Shown: one piece after another, positions 10,271 to 22,377 of the stretch
How positions within the stretch are numbered: position 1 is the stretch's first letter
How the letters are laid out: each line of letters opens with the position of its first letter
Assembly (NCBI RefSeq): GCF_030272615.1
Contig: NC_081413.1
Span: 716,431,867-716,495,866, forward strand
Length of the DNA stretch: 64,000 bases
Origin: Cryptomeria japonica
Taxonomy: Eukaryota; Streptophyta; Pinopsida; Cupressales; Cupressaceae
Reading direction: 5' to 3'
Translations under genes and position numbers: made by a program
Notes under the pieces: generated by a model
The model's database searches: none
What the model was told of the DNA's origin: nothing
The model's input: only the letters and a program-made list of their open reading frames with translations

Positions 10271-11459
10271 TGTAAAGCGAAAAATCGCGAGCGAACCCTA
10301 AGTGTTCCCCCCACCACTCCAAGGAGAGAGAAAGGGGGTCACTAGGGTTGACGGTTTTCACTTAGGGGAGAGTTTACATTCAAAAGAGGGGTTGAAACCC
10401 ACAAGATCCAATCCCACACAATGCAAGATTGGATTCTAAATGAGTTTCAAGGGTTAAGACAGCAAGGCTACCCTCTTTTGTAAAGAATGTAGATAGAAGG
10501 ATTAAGCTAGGAATGCATGAAAAGTGAGAAAGATTCACTTATAAACAAAGATAGGAACATAGGATGAAGCTGCGAACCTGGAATTAGCAGTAAAATGTTG
10601 AGACGACGCTGTCCTGCAAATTTGAGCGAAAGTTGACAGGACGATGGCGCTCGGCGTGCACACGGTCCTCTGAAAAATCCGCGAAACGAAGGGGGATCTG
10701 TTCGTCTCTGCACAAGGATTCCAGATCTTCAATTACAGCTGCGTACTTGCAACCCACACACAGAAAAGAGAGGATGATTGGGGGGTTAGGGATTAGGGGT
10801 TTTCCCTTAGGTCAAACCCCGGTTTTGGAATTAACCAAGAAATGAGAAATGCTGTAAATGTAAATGATTGTAATGTAAAACAAGTACTAGTACCTTGTTG
10901 TAAGAATGTTTGTATTCTTACATGCGAAGGTGTAGATGTTGTTGTATGTTGTATGTTGTATGTAGTATGTGATCTCCTCTTCAATGGTTGAATCCTTGTC
11001 TTGAATGCAACACCTAGCCTTGAATGGAGACTTAGAATGATCAATTGCTTGAAGGAATGCTTGAATGCTTGAATGTTTGAGTATCGCTTCCACCTTTTTC
11101 CCATCTTCTAAAATGGGAGAGGAAATGTAGTTTATATACTTGTCAATTAGGGTTAGAAGACTGATTTTTCTGACCTTAGGCCGACCTGGGAAGATTATTT
11201 TCCAATTTGCAAACATAAAGACCCGAGACCCAAAAGACACCGGGCCCAAAAATAGGGCCAGGGACCAGGGCGCTAGGCGCCATGGTCCCACCTACAGGGA
11301 TAACAGGATGCAAGGAGGATCAGGCCAGGGTGCTGAAAAATGCAGTTTTTGATGTCATGAACAAGTTTCGGGGTCTCCATTCAGGTTTCGTGTTGCGTCG
11401 CCATCGTGAAGACCCAAATGCGGTCAAAATTGCAAGTGTCGCAATTTTAGGACGCTACA
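10271..11459 (-). repeat. Element 1 right LTR (5' LTR), 1189 bp
   Basis: Begins TGTAAAGCGA and ends GGACGCTACA on the + strand. It carries one copy of the 31-bp hairpin unit (11262-11288), three TTGTATG units and a short GAATGCTT run. As the 5' LTR it supplies the promoter: TATATAAA on the minus strand at 11131-11138. From there transcription would run leftward through R/U5 and the leader into gag. Confidence 0.95.
11131..11138 (-). promoter_or_regulatory. TATA box of element 1 5' LTR
   Basis: The minus strand reads TATATAAA, about 320 bp inside the 5' LTR and downstream, in the sense direction, of the hairpin unit at 11262-11288. The same box is found in all four LTRs of this family. Confidence 0.6.
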
Positions 11460-11983
11460 ACAGATGACATTTGAAAGAAAAATCTTTTCTCTCTTCAAGA
11501 TGATTAAGGTCACTCATTTTATACTATCTAAGAGATGCATGGTCACTCCAACTCCTACTTTACAAATATTTTCAAGGCCAATATTGAGCCAAACATTGAA
11601 GCTCAACATGTTGCTTTTAATGGCTTTCAATCTCTGCTATTAGTTAATGATAACCTCAAGTTACTAAGCATGGGTAAGTCTCCTAGTCTGACAATTTCCC
11701 TATTCAATTTTCTTAGAACTCCTAGCACACTTTACAAGATAGTGTTCTGGATGTTGTAAGGAAATATTTTAGAAACAAAAGAATTCTTAAATATTGGAAT
11801 CACACATTTGTTTCTTTAATTTGAAAGGTAAGGCGGTCTTCCATCTCTAATTTCGGGCCCATTTCCTTGGGCAATGTGATTTACAAAATTGTTACATCGG
11901 TGATAGCTAGGAGACTTAAATATTTTCTAAAGAAAATTATTTATCCTAAAGAAGGTGTCTTCATGGAAGAGAGACAAATTCTT
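11460..11983 (+). pseudogene. LINE ORF2 relic, start of reverse transcriptase (block 2 of 3)
   Basis: Resumes directly after element 1. Frame 11535-11759 gives YFTNIFKANIEPNIEAQ, the pre-RT linker. At 11860-11985 the translation reads PISLGNVIYKIVTSVIARRL and then a decayed EGVFMEERQIL, the classic LINE RT motif before the first catalytic Asp. It is interrupted after RQIL by the insertion at 11984. Stops and frameshifts show it is dead. Confidence 0.85.
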
Positions 11984-13021
11984 GGATTTTACAAGGATCC
12001 AGAACCCAAAGTAGAACATTGCCAAAAGATACAACAAACAAAATCAACAACCCAACCTTAGCCTAATCAACAAGGTAAATTAATTGAAGAACTGGTTGAA
12101 AACATAAGTAGGCCAAAGCCAAACTCGGACAACACCAATGGATGTCAAAACAAGAAATTCTAAGGGTTTTTTCAAGGCTCCCTTAACCTGTGATAAATAC
12201 CAAGGGTTTTTTCAAGCACCCATAACCTGAACATCAACAAACTCTATGAACAGAATCCTGAAGGAGCAATCTGGAACTAAGAGGTCTTGACAGGCTCCCC
12301 AAACCTTCAAATTGGGTTTTGAATTTGCTCCCAAAACCATCAGGTTGAAGTCAGCAAAGACGATCCAATTGAAAGCCATCTCCATTCCAGTACAACTCCT
12401 CTCCACCTCTATAGGAAAAGGATCCACCTCAATAGGAGCTGAAGAGAAATAGACCACCAAATGGGCATGCTAAATACTGTCCAACCCCATAAAATCCAGA
12501 AATAAAAGATCTAAATAACACCATATTGTTGGAAAATTGGGTTTTAAAGAGGCTCCCAAAAAATTAAAAAGAGGGACGAGGCACATACCAACCATACCCC
12601 AAGAAAGTGACCTCCATCAGAGTCTCCGCCTCCATAGGAGAAAAATGATAGAGAGCCAACACTGTGGAGATGAAAGCAGTCAAACAGCCAGCCTCAAGAA
12701 ACAGGGCCAAAAAAGTGCCCAAAAGACTCCATCCAATAACGTCCAACCAGCCACTCTTCCCCTCAATAGAACAAGTTGAGAAGGAGAGAAAGATGAGAGC
12801 CAAAACAACTCTAGAACCCATCATGATGAAGATAACAACCAAAAATCACAAGTTCCATGATGAAAGAAAAAGAGAAACCCCCTTGAAGACCGAAGAGATA
12901 CCAAGGTCAAGAGGCACACCATAGCACCCACCAAGCAAGGAACTGATACAATGCTAAAATCTTCCATGAGGATACCCTAAAGCACAAAAAAAGAGGACCC
13001 AACTAACCCCCAACACTAAGA
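11984..13021. mobile_element. Unclassified ~1.04-kb insertion in the LINE RT domain
   Basis: The LINE protein reads ...RQIL to 11983 and continues DGVVIYQELIHFMHCSNHKG from about 13022, so about 1038 bp is foreign. The flanks AATTCTTG and AGATCTTG could be a decayed 8-bp target duplication (two mismatches). I see no terminal inverted repeats, no TG...CA ends and no A-tail. The minus strand holds an open 92-codon frame (12842-12564) rich in hydrophobic residues, and the + strand two frames of 80-86 codons. None is recognised. A phrase GGGTTTTTTCAAG with trailing AACCTG occurs twice at about 12165-12230. Confidence 0.6.
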
Positions 13022-15490
13022 TCTTGATGGAGTTGTTATTTATCAAGAACTTATTCATTTTATGCACTGCTCCAACCATAAAGGAATATTCATTAATGGG
13101 ACTTTTCAAAATCTTATGATAGGGTGGAATGAAGCTTTTTGAGTAAGATGATGACCAACTTAAACTTTGTGTAAGATTGGTTTAATTGGATTTTGAGTTG
13201 TGCGACTTCTCCCTCTTACTTGATTCTCATTAATAGTCTCCCCTCTCCTCCCTTCTCTGCTTCTCGGGGAATTCAAAAAGGAGATATGTGTTCTCCTTTC
13301 CTTTTTCTCATTCTTTTAGAAGGGTTGGGTAAGCTCTTTCTCCAAAAAAAAATAGCAAAGTCTCTTAAATGGTATCAAGTTAGAGAGGAGGCCTTCTCTT
13401 ATTTGCAATGTGTTGATGATATCAATTTGATGGGGGCTACCACATGCTCTAAAGCTATAATTATTAAAGATAATATTAATACTTACCTTTGTGCTTCTAA
13501 TCAAGTCATCAATTCTTGTAAATCTAAAGTTGGTTTCTTTACTATGGAGCAATAACCATAATAGTGAATTCTTAATATTCCAGGCTTCTCCCTCACTTCC
13601 TTACCTTTAGATTATATGGGAGTTCCTCTTCATTATAAGAGCCTCTTGGAGCATATTAAAAGAAAAAATAACCTTTGGTCCAATAAATTATTTAGTTATG
13701 GGGGTAGAATATCTTTTCACTCTTTATTATTCAAGTCATGTTTATTTATAAATTTTCCATCTTACTAGATCTTCAAATGTTCATTTGGAAAGACCTTGAT
13801 AAGATGGCTAGGAAATTCATATGTAGTGAAAAGGACAAGAGAAAGTGAACTCTTTTCAAGTGGTAAAACATTACTCAGCCTAAGTTGCAAGGTGCCTTAA
13901 GCCTAAAAGGAGAAAATTTGAATAACAAATCTTTGACCAAAAAAAATATATTGGAGATGGATCTCTAATCTTAATTTGTTATTTAGTAAAATGATAACAG
14001 GTAAGTACTTGGGTTTTTTTGACCCAATTAATGTGATTCAATATCATTTAGCTAAAAGTGGCTCTCTAGTTTTGTAGGCTTTGAAACTTTTTTCTCTCAC
14101 CATCAAGGATGGTCTCTTCTAGAAAATTGGTAAGGGTGAAAAAGCTTGTTTCTAGTTGGACACACAGGACTAGCATCCGTTATAGTGGTGGAGTTCTTGG
14201 CTTTTATCCCAATTAAAATTTCTCTTTAGAGTAGGAGGTGGGTTAAGATAGAACATCATCTCAAGAAATTTCAATTCAAGAATTACAGATATAAATAATT
14301 CAAACATTTGCATATGTGGCTAATTCACGCCCCTTTGAAGTTATCTATTATATAAATAACATTTTATCTACTCATTTTATCTCTTGTGGTGATTTCAAGT
14401 ATAAAATTTCTTATGGATATGGTAGTTTAGGTTTTTATTCTATAAAGTTGGTTAAAAGCAATTGTTATCCATTATGTTGGTGTTTCCTTCCTTGTTATTG
14501 ATTGGTGAAAGATTTGGAAACTAAAAGGTTAGTCGAAAGTCAACCTTTTTATTGTCTCTTTATGCAAAAAGGAATTCTTAACTCTGAGAATTTAAGAGTT
14601 GTGAGTTCATTGGATCTTCTCGATGTGTTTAGTGTTGTTCTTGAGAAGAAACTTTAGAACACTTGATTATTAATTGCTCCATTACTGGTAAGATCTAGGA
14701 AAGATGGTTTCTACCTTTAAAACCAAGAATACTGGTAATTTATCGAGCAACAACATATTGGGTAAGTGGAAAAAAACCAAGATTCAACTCAAGAGCTCTA
14801 TATATTGGATGATAAATTAGGTTAAACTTTGTATTGTGTCAAGTATGGCTTGAAAGAAATAATATTTTTTCTAGGAAACCTACTCTTCTATTGATGTTGT
14901 TTGGGACCCCATACAAAGCAAAGCCATCAGAACTATTAATGCCCATGACAAAATCAATCTTCATAGTGATAAGTGTTTGAATGACATTGTAGTTGTTGTT
15001 TCAAAGAAGTTGAGTAAATGAAAATGAGAATAATCTCTTTAAGGTTGGATAAAATTCAACATCGATGGTGCAACCAAGGGCAATGTTGGGTGCATAAGGG
15101 CTAGTATAAATTATAGAGATCGCGAGGGGACTGTGTTGTTTTGGGAAAATTGATGTCTTAGTTTGGACACTAACAATGTATAAAATACATTATCCATCAA
15201 ATATGCCTCTCTGTAAGTGGGCAACTATAGGTTTAGGCATGTTATCATTGAGTCTATCTCGCAAATCCTTATTGGTGCTTAGGGTTGTATAAGAATTTTT
15301 TTTATTCAATCTTAAAAGATGGGGAGCATCATGACCAAAATTAGGAAAATTTGGATTGATATTGAAGATGTGACATTATACATGAATAGATCTCATAATA
15401 GTTTAGTTGATTATTTAGCAAAAACAAGGTTTGAACAAGCTTTAGGCATCATATTGCATAACATTAAGGTAAATGAAGCTATTAAAATAT
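13022..15490 (+). pseudogene. LINE ORF2 relic: RT catalytic core, zinc finger, RNase H (block 3 of 3)
   Basis: The best-preserved frame, 13193-13555, reads SASRGIQKGDMCSPFLF and then YLQCVDDINLMG, the RT motif with both catalytic aspartates (usual form FADD), then NQVINSCKSKVGFF. Around 14560-14720 lies the zf-RVT-like segment ending LEHLIINCSITGKI. At 15045-15480 is a type I RNase H: KFNIDGATKGN with the first catalytic Asp, ending in the DVTLYMNRSHNSLVDYLAKT motif. RNase H at the C-terminus of L1-type ORF2 is typical of plants. Many stops and frameshifts. The 3' UTR probably runs on to about 15700. Confidence 0.85.
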
Positions 15491-16739
15491 GACAAGTTAT
15501 AAATAATTTGTAGAATATTTTTCATGATCATTAGCTCTTTCTCTTTATTGGCTCTCAGACTCCCTTGTGTGACTTCATTTTTATATTTTGATGTTTCTTG
15601 TTCCTATCCTAGCGTTCAAGTGTTCTTTGCAACTATTTGGTTTCTTTAATTAACCTTTTCAAATCTTTCCTAAAGTTAATAAGACATTATGCAGGTTGTA
15701 GATATTGACATCATTGTGTATTTTTAGAGCTACTTTATCAGGTTACCATTTTTTATTGGTTATAGTAGGACTCCTTGTATCCAATTAATAAGTTAGGCTG
15801 AATGGATCAGTTGTATAACTCAAATATGAATTAATCCTACATTGAGGAACCTTTAATGGAGTATAGGATACATTAAATTATCAACCAAGGAATTTGGAGT
15901 TTGAGATGGGTCTACATTGTATGTGCACTATGGGAGACTCAAAGCTATTCTATCGAATGTGTATAGGAAATCAACTTAAATAAACAAACTAAATTGAAAG
16001 TATAAATGTGTTAAGAGTAGATATAATTGCGCAACAATTACTACAAGTAACTGAAAGTTAAGTTGCAAGTTTTGCTAACTCTAACTATGAAAGATGTAGC
16101 ATACCATAAGTAGTCCTTGCTTGGGTAATTTGTAATCTCCTACAAATGGATTGATTAACTAAGTACTCATAATTTCATAAGTAACTTGCTCCATTGAAAG
16201 TAAAATATTATATTTTCTATTAAAACAAGATCACTATTGCTAATATAATGATGGTCCAATCTTATTTGCTTGATTACAAACTCAAACTTATCAAATAATA
16301 GGCTCTAACAAATATATGACTAAAACGAATTGGCGTCCCCTCATTCCTTCAAACCAAGAAGAGGACTATTCTTCCAAGTGACACAAAATAATGACTGGAA
16401 TTTAGAATCCTATTGCAAGGTGGTGAATGAGGGATTCACTAGTTTATTTATGTAAACAAGGAATAAGCCTATTTCTCACAGTCCTTACATTAAAAGGAGA
16501 TGAGATCAATAGATTCACCTCCAAAGGGTGGATGAATGTTGATTGGTTTCAGGTGGCTCCCTTTGTGGGTTTGAATTGAATACTAAACATAAGAAATTGA
16601 ATGCTATATATATAACTAAATATGAAAAATTAGCATAAATGAACATAAAAAATGTTTAGATCAGACATGAAGTTTGTAACTATAGGTTTGAGATGAGGAA
16701 GATGATCAAAACCTGTGACTAGAATTTGAACCTTAAAAG
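15491..16739. other. Unassigned intergenic or old repeat sequence
   Basis: Starts with the probable 3' UTR of the LINE and grades into sequence without recognisable coding motifs. Part of it, from about 15950 or 16320, may be the beginning of the diverged LTR annotated at 16740-17720, but the similarity is too weak by eye to fix a start. Confidence 0.4.
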
Positions 16740-17720
16740 TCAAGACAAAGTAGCTCCAAGTGAATTTGTCCCTCGAGTGTTAAATGCAAACATTTTTTAT
16801 TGATTTGGAACTAAAATGTTGCTCAGAGTCTACCCTAGAAGTTTGCGGGAAATTCATTGAACAAAGTAGGGCGGGCCAAATTTGTCCTCTGATTTTTGTG
16901 CTTGCAAAAGTTGGATCTAATTTTCTCTATCTATACTATCTAATTCTAGATTTACAACTCTTGAACCTGTCACTTACACACAAAAAGAGAAGAAAGATGT
17001 TGGGAATAAGGGTTTTCCTAGATCAAACCCTAGGTTTGGAATTAACCCTTGAAATGAATTAAAATACTAAATAATATACCCCATATTTGTTGTAGATGAT
17101 GCAATTCTCTTTGAATGTGATCACAATTATTGTTGTAATAACATAACATGACAAGACAATACATGAATGACCTAATCAAACACACATGCTTGCATGAAGA
17201 TCACAGTAATTTGCTTGCTACATGATGTATAGAACTTTAAGAATGCTTGAAGAATAAATCGGGATGAAATGTCACCTCGATGCATTATGAATGCTTGATT
17301 ATGCTAATGCTTGTGATGAAAGATATGGATTGACTATATATGTCAAAATGAACTAGAAGAATGACCTTATATAGGGTTCTCAAGGTATTTCCTCTATTAG
17401 GGCAACCTCCAATAGTCATTTTGAGACATCGTGATCCAAAACCAATAGGTGGGAAATATACACTAACCCATTCAAAATTGGGCTCGGTTTGGGAGGACAA
17501 GGGCACTCTGGGCACCATTGTCCACCCAGAACTAGGTGAACAAGCTAGAGATGGTGTGCATATATCCTAGGATAGAGGTTTTAACAACCATGTGAATAGA
17601 TGACATTGGTTTTGAGGTGAAAGGCTATACATAAGATTAAGTGAGAGCTGAAATGTGTGACACTAAGGAAAGGGCAGAAAAGTGATGTAAATTCTAGGGG
17701 TTACAATTTATGATGATACA
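16740..17720 (-). mobile_element. Diverged LTR related to elements 1 and 2
   Basis: Landmarks occur in the same order as in the element LTRs: a ...CACACAAAAAGAGAAG purine run (about 16975), a TCAAACCCTAGGTTTGGAATTAACC segment in shorter form (about 17024-17050), a GAATGCTTGA run (about 17230-17300), a hairpin with arms GGACAA (17495-17500) and TTGTCC (17518-17523), and an end in GATGATACA followed by TTTATCCCCCACTTTAG. That last piece matches the inverse polypurine tract and first internal bases of elements 1 and 2. About 100 bp of internal sequence follows (17721-17819), then a solo LTR interrupts. Confidence 0.7.
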
Positions 17721-18523
17721 TTTATCCCCCACTTTAGTTTGAGCATTAGCCTATGTGTATACTCATGGTAAATAACAAAAGGAAAAAAGGAAAACAAAGA
17801 TAAAAGACACACAAAAGGGGTTAGTGTTAGGCCCAATATGGAAAGCTAATGTACTGAGAGGGGAGGGGTGAATCAGTACTCCAAAACTTTTCTTTAATAA
17901 TAACCTTACTGTTATGCATAAACAAAATAGTGCAATAACATAAAATAAAGTTAAAACAAACAGATAACAATCATACATGATTGAACTCCATAACACATAT
18001 ATTTTGGTCACGCAGAAACTCTTGGTTAGAGAGAAAAACTGCGGTGGGGATGGCACCCACAACTTCACTACTGCAATAATAAAGATTGCTCGGTTAGAGC
18101 TACATTTAGCTATTTGTGATAGCTTACCCTGGAAGGAGTAACAAGATATGTTAGATCTACCTTGCTAAAGGCTTTTACAAAATTGATCTGAATGTTGCAC
18201 CTGGTTAGAGGCTTTACAATTTATAGACTTGGTTAGAGTCTTTTACCCTATTAAAGGTTTCTCTTTCAACTTCACAATATTACAATAAGATCATTACAAA
18301 TATCTGCAACTTTACATCTGAAATGTTATAGCAGATTCTATGTGCTCAGAATAAGATTACCTTGCTTATAGCATACCTCGGTAACCCATATTGTAACTCG
18401 GTAAACCCTTTTGTTTACTCTGTTCTTCGATTGTTCTTTGATAAACTTCTCGGTGACCTCTTTGTGTCTCTACAACAATCTTCCTTCACACATACACACA
18501 CATTATACTCTCTTCCCATGCTG

Positions 18524-18531
18524 TATAAATA
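18524..18531 (+). promoter_or_regulatory. TATA box in family B LTR
   Basis: TATAAATAG lies about 700 bp into the LTR. The inverted copy at 53040-54209 keeps its counterpart as TATTTATA at about 53470. Upstream are several CTCGGTAAC-like repeats. Confidence 0.5.
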
Positions 18532-18979
18532 GATCTCTTAAAATAGTGACCTTATTCATTGCTTCGATCTTACAAACAAGATTCCTCGAATGAATAACTA
18601 AACAAAATATTTCATTGGTTAGATTGACCTTGCAATCATACACAATCTTCTAGTGCAATTTCCAATGTAATAACAGTTAGATGTGCCTCGATCTTGTAAC
18701 ACGTGTTCATGTGCATGTCTAGGTTCAATGTATCTGGTAACACGTTTCACTCGGTGAATATCAACTCAGTGTGTTAACTTTATTTCTCGATAGCCGTAAA
18801 AAGATACTCGGTAAACAGCTCGGTGAATACTGCGTTCTGTGACTACTTTCTTCTGTAACCGACTAGACTGTTCATACCGACTTCTCTGTGTGTACCGACT
18901 GCATGATTCGGTAATGCTAACTGACTAGAATATATAGTATGACTTTGAATATAAAAATGAATGGCAATTTGATAAGTAG

Positions 18980-19733
18980 TGTAGACACCCAAAATTGTCC
19001 AGTTTAATTAAATAAATATTTTTATTTATTTAATTATCTAAGCCTAATTCTTCTATTAATTAAATAAATTTTTTATTTATTTAATTAATTCATTTATCCT
19101 CTTCTAGCCTTATTTATTTAAATTATCCTTTGCCTAAATTAAATAAATATTTTTATTTATTTAATTATCCTACTTCCTCTATTAATTAAATAAATCTTTA
19201 TTTATTTAATTATTTTATTAGCTTTTTCTACACATGACACATGTCACTCATCTCTTAATTCATACACTACCTACCTCTTTCATTATTTTACTATTTCTTC
19301 TACCTACCCTCTAATCCTAGCCGACCTCTCTTTTTACACCTCTCAATCTTAACCCTCCATTTCATATTGTGTCTTCTATTTAAGGAGATGCTTCCTTCAT
19401 TGTCAAACCCTAATCACTCATGCTAATGATCATTTTTGGCTACACTACGATCCTACTTGCAACCACATTCCGTTCTTTGTTGAGCTCTTGTGCATATAAA
19501 AATCTAAGAGCAAATATATCAAGCAAGATCAATGGAGATAGGAAGAATGGAGATCAAAACCCTATTGGACATGTGATTGGTATAATCTTTGTGATTTTGT
19601 GTTATTTGCATTGTCTTAGGTAATCTTCATATGTTATGGTGGATCTTTGTTGATTGTTAGGCTAGGGTTTAGTGGTTGGATTCATTTAGCCTTTCAATAT
19701 TGTTGTTATTGTTATCCATTTTCACCATATACA
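18980..19733 (+). mobile_element. Solo LTR family A (754 bp), nested in family B
   Basis: TGTAGACACCC...CATATACA, flanked by perfect 5-bp duplications AGTAG (18975-18979 and 19734-19738). It inserted five bases before the end of the family B LTR, as shown by the TAACA terminus and outer duplication that follow. The first 230 bp is built of ATTAAATAAATATTTTTATT palindromic AT blocks. A related LTR starts at 50473, and a more distant one at 1349. Confidence 0.93.
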
Positions 19734-19748
19734 AGTAGTAACAGTTAG

Positions 19749-22377
19749 TACTACAAACAAAGGCTCTAAGTCAACTATTTGAAGAGACCTCAATAATTAA
19801 AATGTCTTAATTGCTAATACCATTCTTGAAATGCTATTGCAAGAGCACAAGTGGTAACATGAAAAGAGCAAGAGCATGCTTCGATTAATAATTTATGATC
19901 CAACAACTAGCAAGATATCTTATGTTATGGGTTCATGGGGAGGAAAATGGAAACATGGATTCCATGGGATAGCAAGTTGTGTTATGCTAAGTGCTCCATT
20001 GGAGAGAGAAAGGATGAGTTGAAATAGTCTAGCAAGTTGTGTTATGCTAGTTCCACTCATCCTACAAAGACAAAAATAAGAGTCATTTAGTCTAGCAAGT
20101 TGTGTTATTCTAGTCAACTCATCCTGCAAAAGGGATGCCAAGCAAAGGTTTCTTATTGATTCATGGGCCTCCCAATAGTTGGGTAAGATAAGATCATTTT
20201 GGTTCATCCTTTTGATGTTAACAAAGAAGTGTGTAAGATAGAAGTAGAGGTGGAAACATTATTCATTCAATGGGATGGGGAATCCCAAAAATATCCAAAG
20301 TAATTTGATTTGTTAAAGGAGATTAAGGGATTGAAGGAAGAAGAGTTAAGAAAGAAATCATCCTAGGGGATGAAATTTTTGACTTTATTCAAAATAGTTT
20401 GGATAAATTCGAATTCAAATTAGTAGTTACTAAACAATACATAACTAAAATGATAAGGCAACATCCTCCAATGTATCAATAACATAAAAATTATGAAGAT
20501 TTTGTAACAAGCAACCTTGGAAGTCAACTACATAGGTAGGACTTGGGTCGGTTGGAAGGAAAATATATGATTCTCTCTCATTGGGAAAAGTTGGTCAAGA
20601 TAAAGTTCAGTCCCAATAAGAAATTTGATGAACAAATTTTGAATGATTTCTTAGAATTGATCCTTTCAACATAACAAGCAACGAGGATAGTCATAGCTTT
20701 GGAAGATACTTTAAATAAATTGAAAGAGACTCTAAGGGTGTTTGAGCTTAGGATAGATTGGGTAGATGAACCCAATAAAGAGCCATTGGATTATTACTTG
20801 GTGAGTTATAGAGAATACAAAAAGAAGTATAAGCCATAAATTACATTTTGAATTCAAACCCAATGGAATATTCTTTGATTCTTCCAAAGATTATTTTGTT
20901 TAATTGATTTGGTGGCTAAAAGTGACAAAATAGAGGCAAGATAAGTAGAATCCGTTTCAAATTTAGTGGACTCTACCTAGCTCAATAATTCTATCACCAG
21001 CCCATAGATATCTACAATGCAACACAAGGAATTCTTCTTCAACCAACTGTTAAAATTTTTCTTCCAAGGTGTAAGGAGTTAGAAGTCTCAGTTTAACTGA
21101 AAGTATAAAATGTTCATTCAAAGCATTTTGAGTGACAACTATTAGTTGCCAATGCTTGATAACTTCATACTTCAAGATCTTGCAAGTTCATCCTTCTTTT
21201 TAGGTGATGAACTCATGGTTTTCACTTCAATTTTAGGTCAACAAACCATGTGTTAACTATGCCTCTTAGTTTAGTAAGATTTTCAAGCATATTTTAATCC
21301 CCAATTTTGAGGAAGGGTTTTCTTATAAATGTAATTTCAAAACTCATTTGGAGGGTCCAAAAAATTGATGATTTGAGGTCCAAATTTAGTAGCAACATTC
21401 AACTTGTTTTATTTCAAGCATTCTAATTAGTTTGAGATTATATTTATTAAGAATTTGTAGACTTAATACCAATGCTTTGCAGGTATATTTTGAAGATTCG
21501 TTGAAAATAAATTTCACAGTTTACAAATCTATTAGATATCTTGCATGATTGATTGGATTGTTCTTTTACTTACATCTTCCTTAATCCAAAATTGATTTGA
21601 GTTTATTAAACATCTTTTTTTATTGTAATCAACCTGCGCATCTTTCATGGTAGTTGAAGTCAATGATGAATGTGTGAATGAATATTAATTATTATTGTTA
21701 AAGTTTTGTTGATCTCATTTTCATGCTAGAATTGATGGTTTTGACATGTTAAATGATTCATGTATGTAATGGTTTTTTGGATTTGATTGATAATATTGAT
21801 TTGAGAATATTAATAATTCATTTTCTTATAGCCCTTGACTTATCTTCTACAATTTATTTTTATCTTTCAGTTCAGAGAGATTGGGAAATCTACATTTGAG
21901 GTTGTTAACCAGCAATGCCCCTTGAATAAATAGGCCATATAAACACTTAGTTTTAGTTATCATCTAATGTTGTGACCCACAAAAAGGAACCTTGGGGGGT
22001 TTGAAATATCTTATTATCTACCTCTTTTAGAAGAGATTGAGTGGAAACACTTAGTCTGTCTTTAGTGTGTCAAAAGGCTTATCAACAAAACTATCTAGTG
22101 CCATAGCTTTAATATTTCCTAACTTCAACTCTAATGTTCCTAAAGAAAGATCAACGATCATCACGCTATCGCTGCATATATGTTAGATCTATCTGAGCCA
22201 CACTGATATATGATCTTGACACACATCACAATGCAACTTAGTCCAATCAAGTGGGCAAGGCAATGAGTTTTCTAGCTTCTCATTGGATTATGGGAGCGTG
22301 TTTTTAGAGTTGTAAATGTTGAGTGTGCTTTGTGATGATGCCCTATACTGGAAGGTGGAGGTGAACCCAATGCTTAC
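19749..22377. other. Decayed repeat DNA with fragmentary open frames
   Basis: No recognisable domain. A + frame at about 20545-20840 reads continuously except for one stop and includes KFDEQILNDFLELI and RVFELRIDWVDEPNKEPLDYYL, so it looks like an old coding relic of unknown family. On the minus strand 20207-19920 is open only because it covers a three-copy repeat. The remaining DNA is AT-rich with no structure I can name. Confidence 0.4.
19970..20112. repeat. AGCAAGTTGTGTTATGCTAG, three copies about 60 bp apart
   Basis: The 20-mer recurs near 19971, 20032 and 20094, the last with one or two changes. Each is followed at a distance by CATCCT-type sequence, so the underlying period is about 60 bp. 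It is short, local and of unknown origin. Confidence 0.65.

Larger units (their letters stand above)
3618..11459 (-). mobile_element. Element 1: complete gag-only (TR-GAG-like) LTR retrotransposon
   Basis: Two LTRs (3618-4914 and 10271-11459) flank a 5.36-kb internal region. The gag frame, primer-binding site and polypurine tract all put the sense strand on minus, so the right LTR is the 5' LTR. The termini are TG...CA. Flanks are GTAGA (3613-3617) and ACAGA (11460-11464), a 5-bp target duplication with two transitions. The element interrupts a LINE whose reading continues on both sides. The internal region encodes only a gag-protease-like frame of 1143 codons, here with three stops. No reverse transcriptase, RNase H or integrase is present, nor room for one. 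It is therefore non-autonomous, and probably used enzymes from a Ty3/gypsy (Tat/Ogre-like) partner. Confidence 0.93.
17825..19743 (+). mobile_element. Solo LTR family B, interrupted by a nested solo LTR
   Basis: Begins TGTTAGGCCC at 17825. Its last five bases, TAACA, are at 19739-19743. Perfect target duplications GTTAG flank it (17820-17824 and 19744-19748). Without the nested insertion and its duplication it is 1155 + 5 bp, close to the 1170-bp family B copy at 53040-54209, which lies in inverse orientation. A TATA box (TATAAATA, 18524-18531) suggests the sense direction is + here. CTCGGTAA-like motifs recur through 18365-18840. No internal region remains, so this is a recombination-derived solo LTR. 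Confidence 0.93.

Noticed and set aside
19920-20207. 95-codon minus frame with repeated ITQLARL as a repeat protein
   Set aside because: Explained by three copies of AGCAAGTTGTGTTATGCTAG; no further units or known fold.
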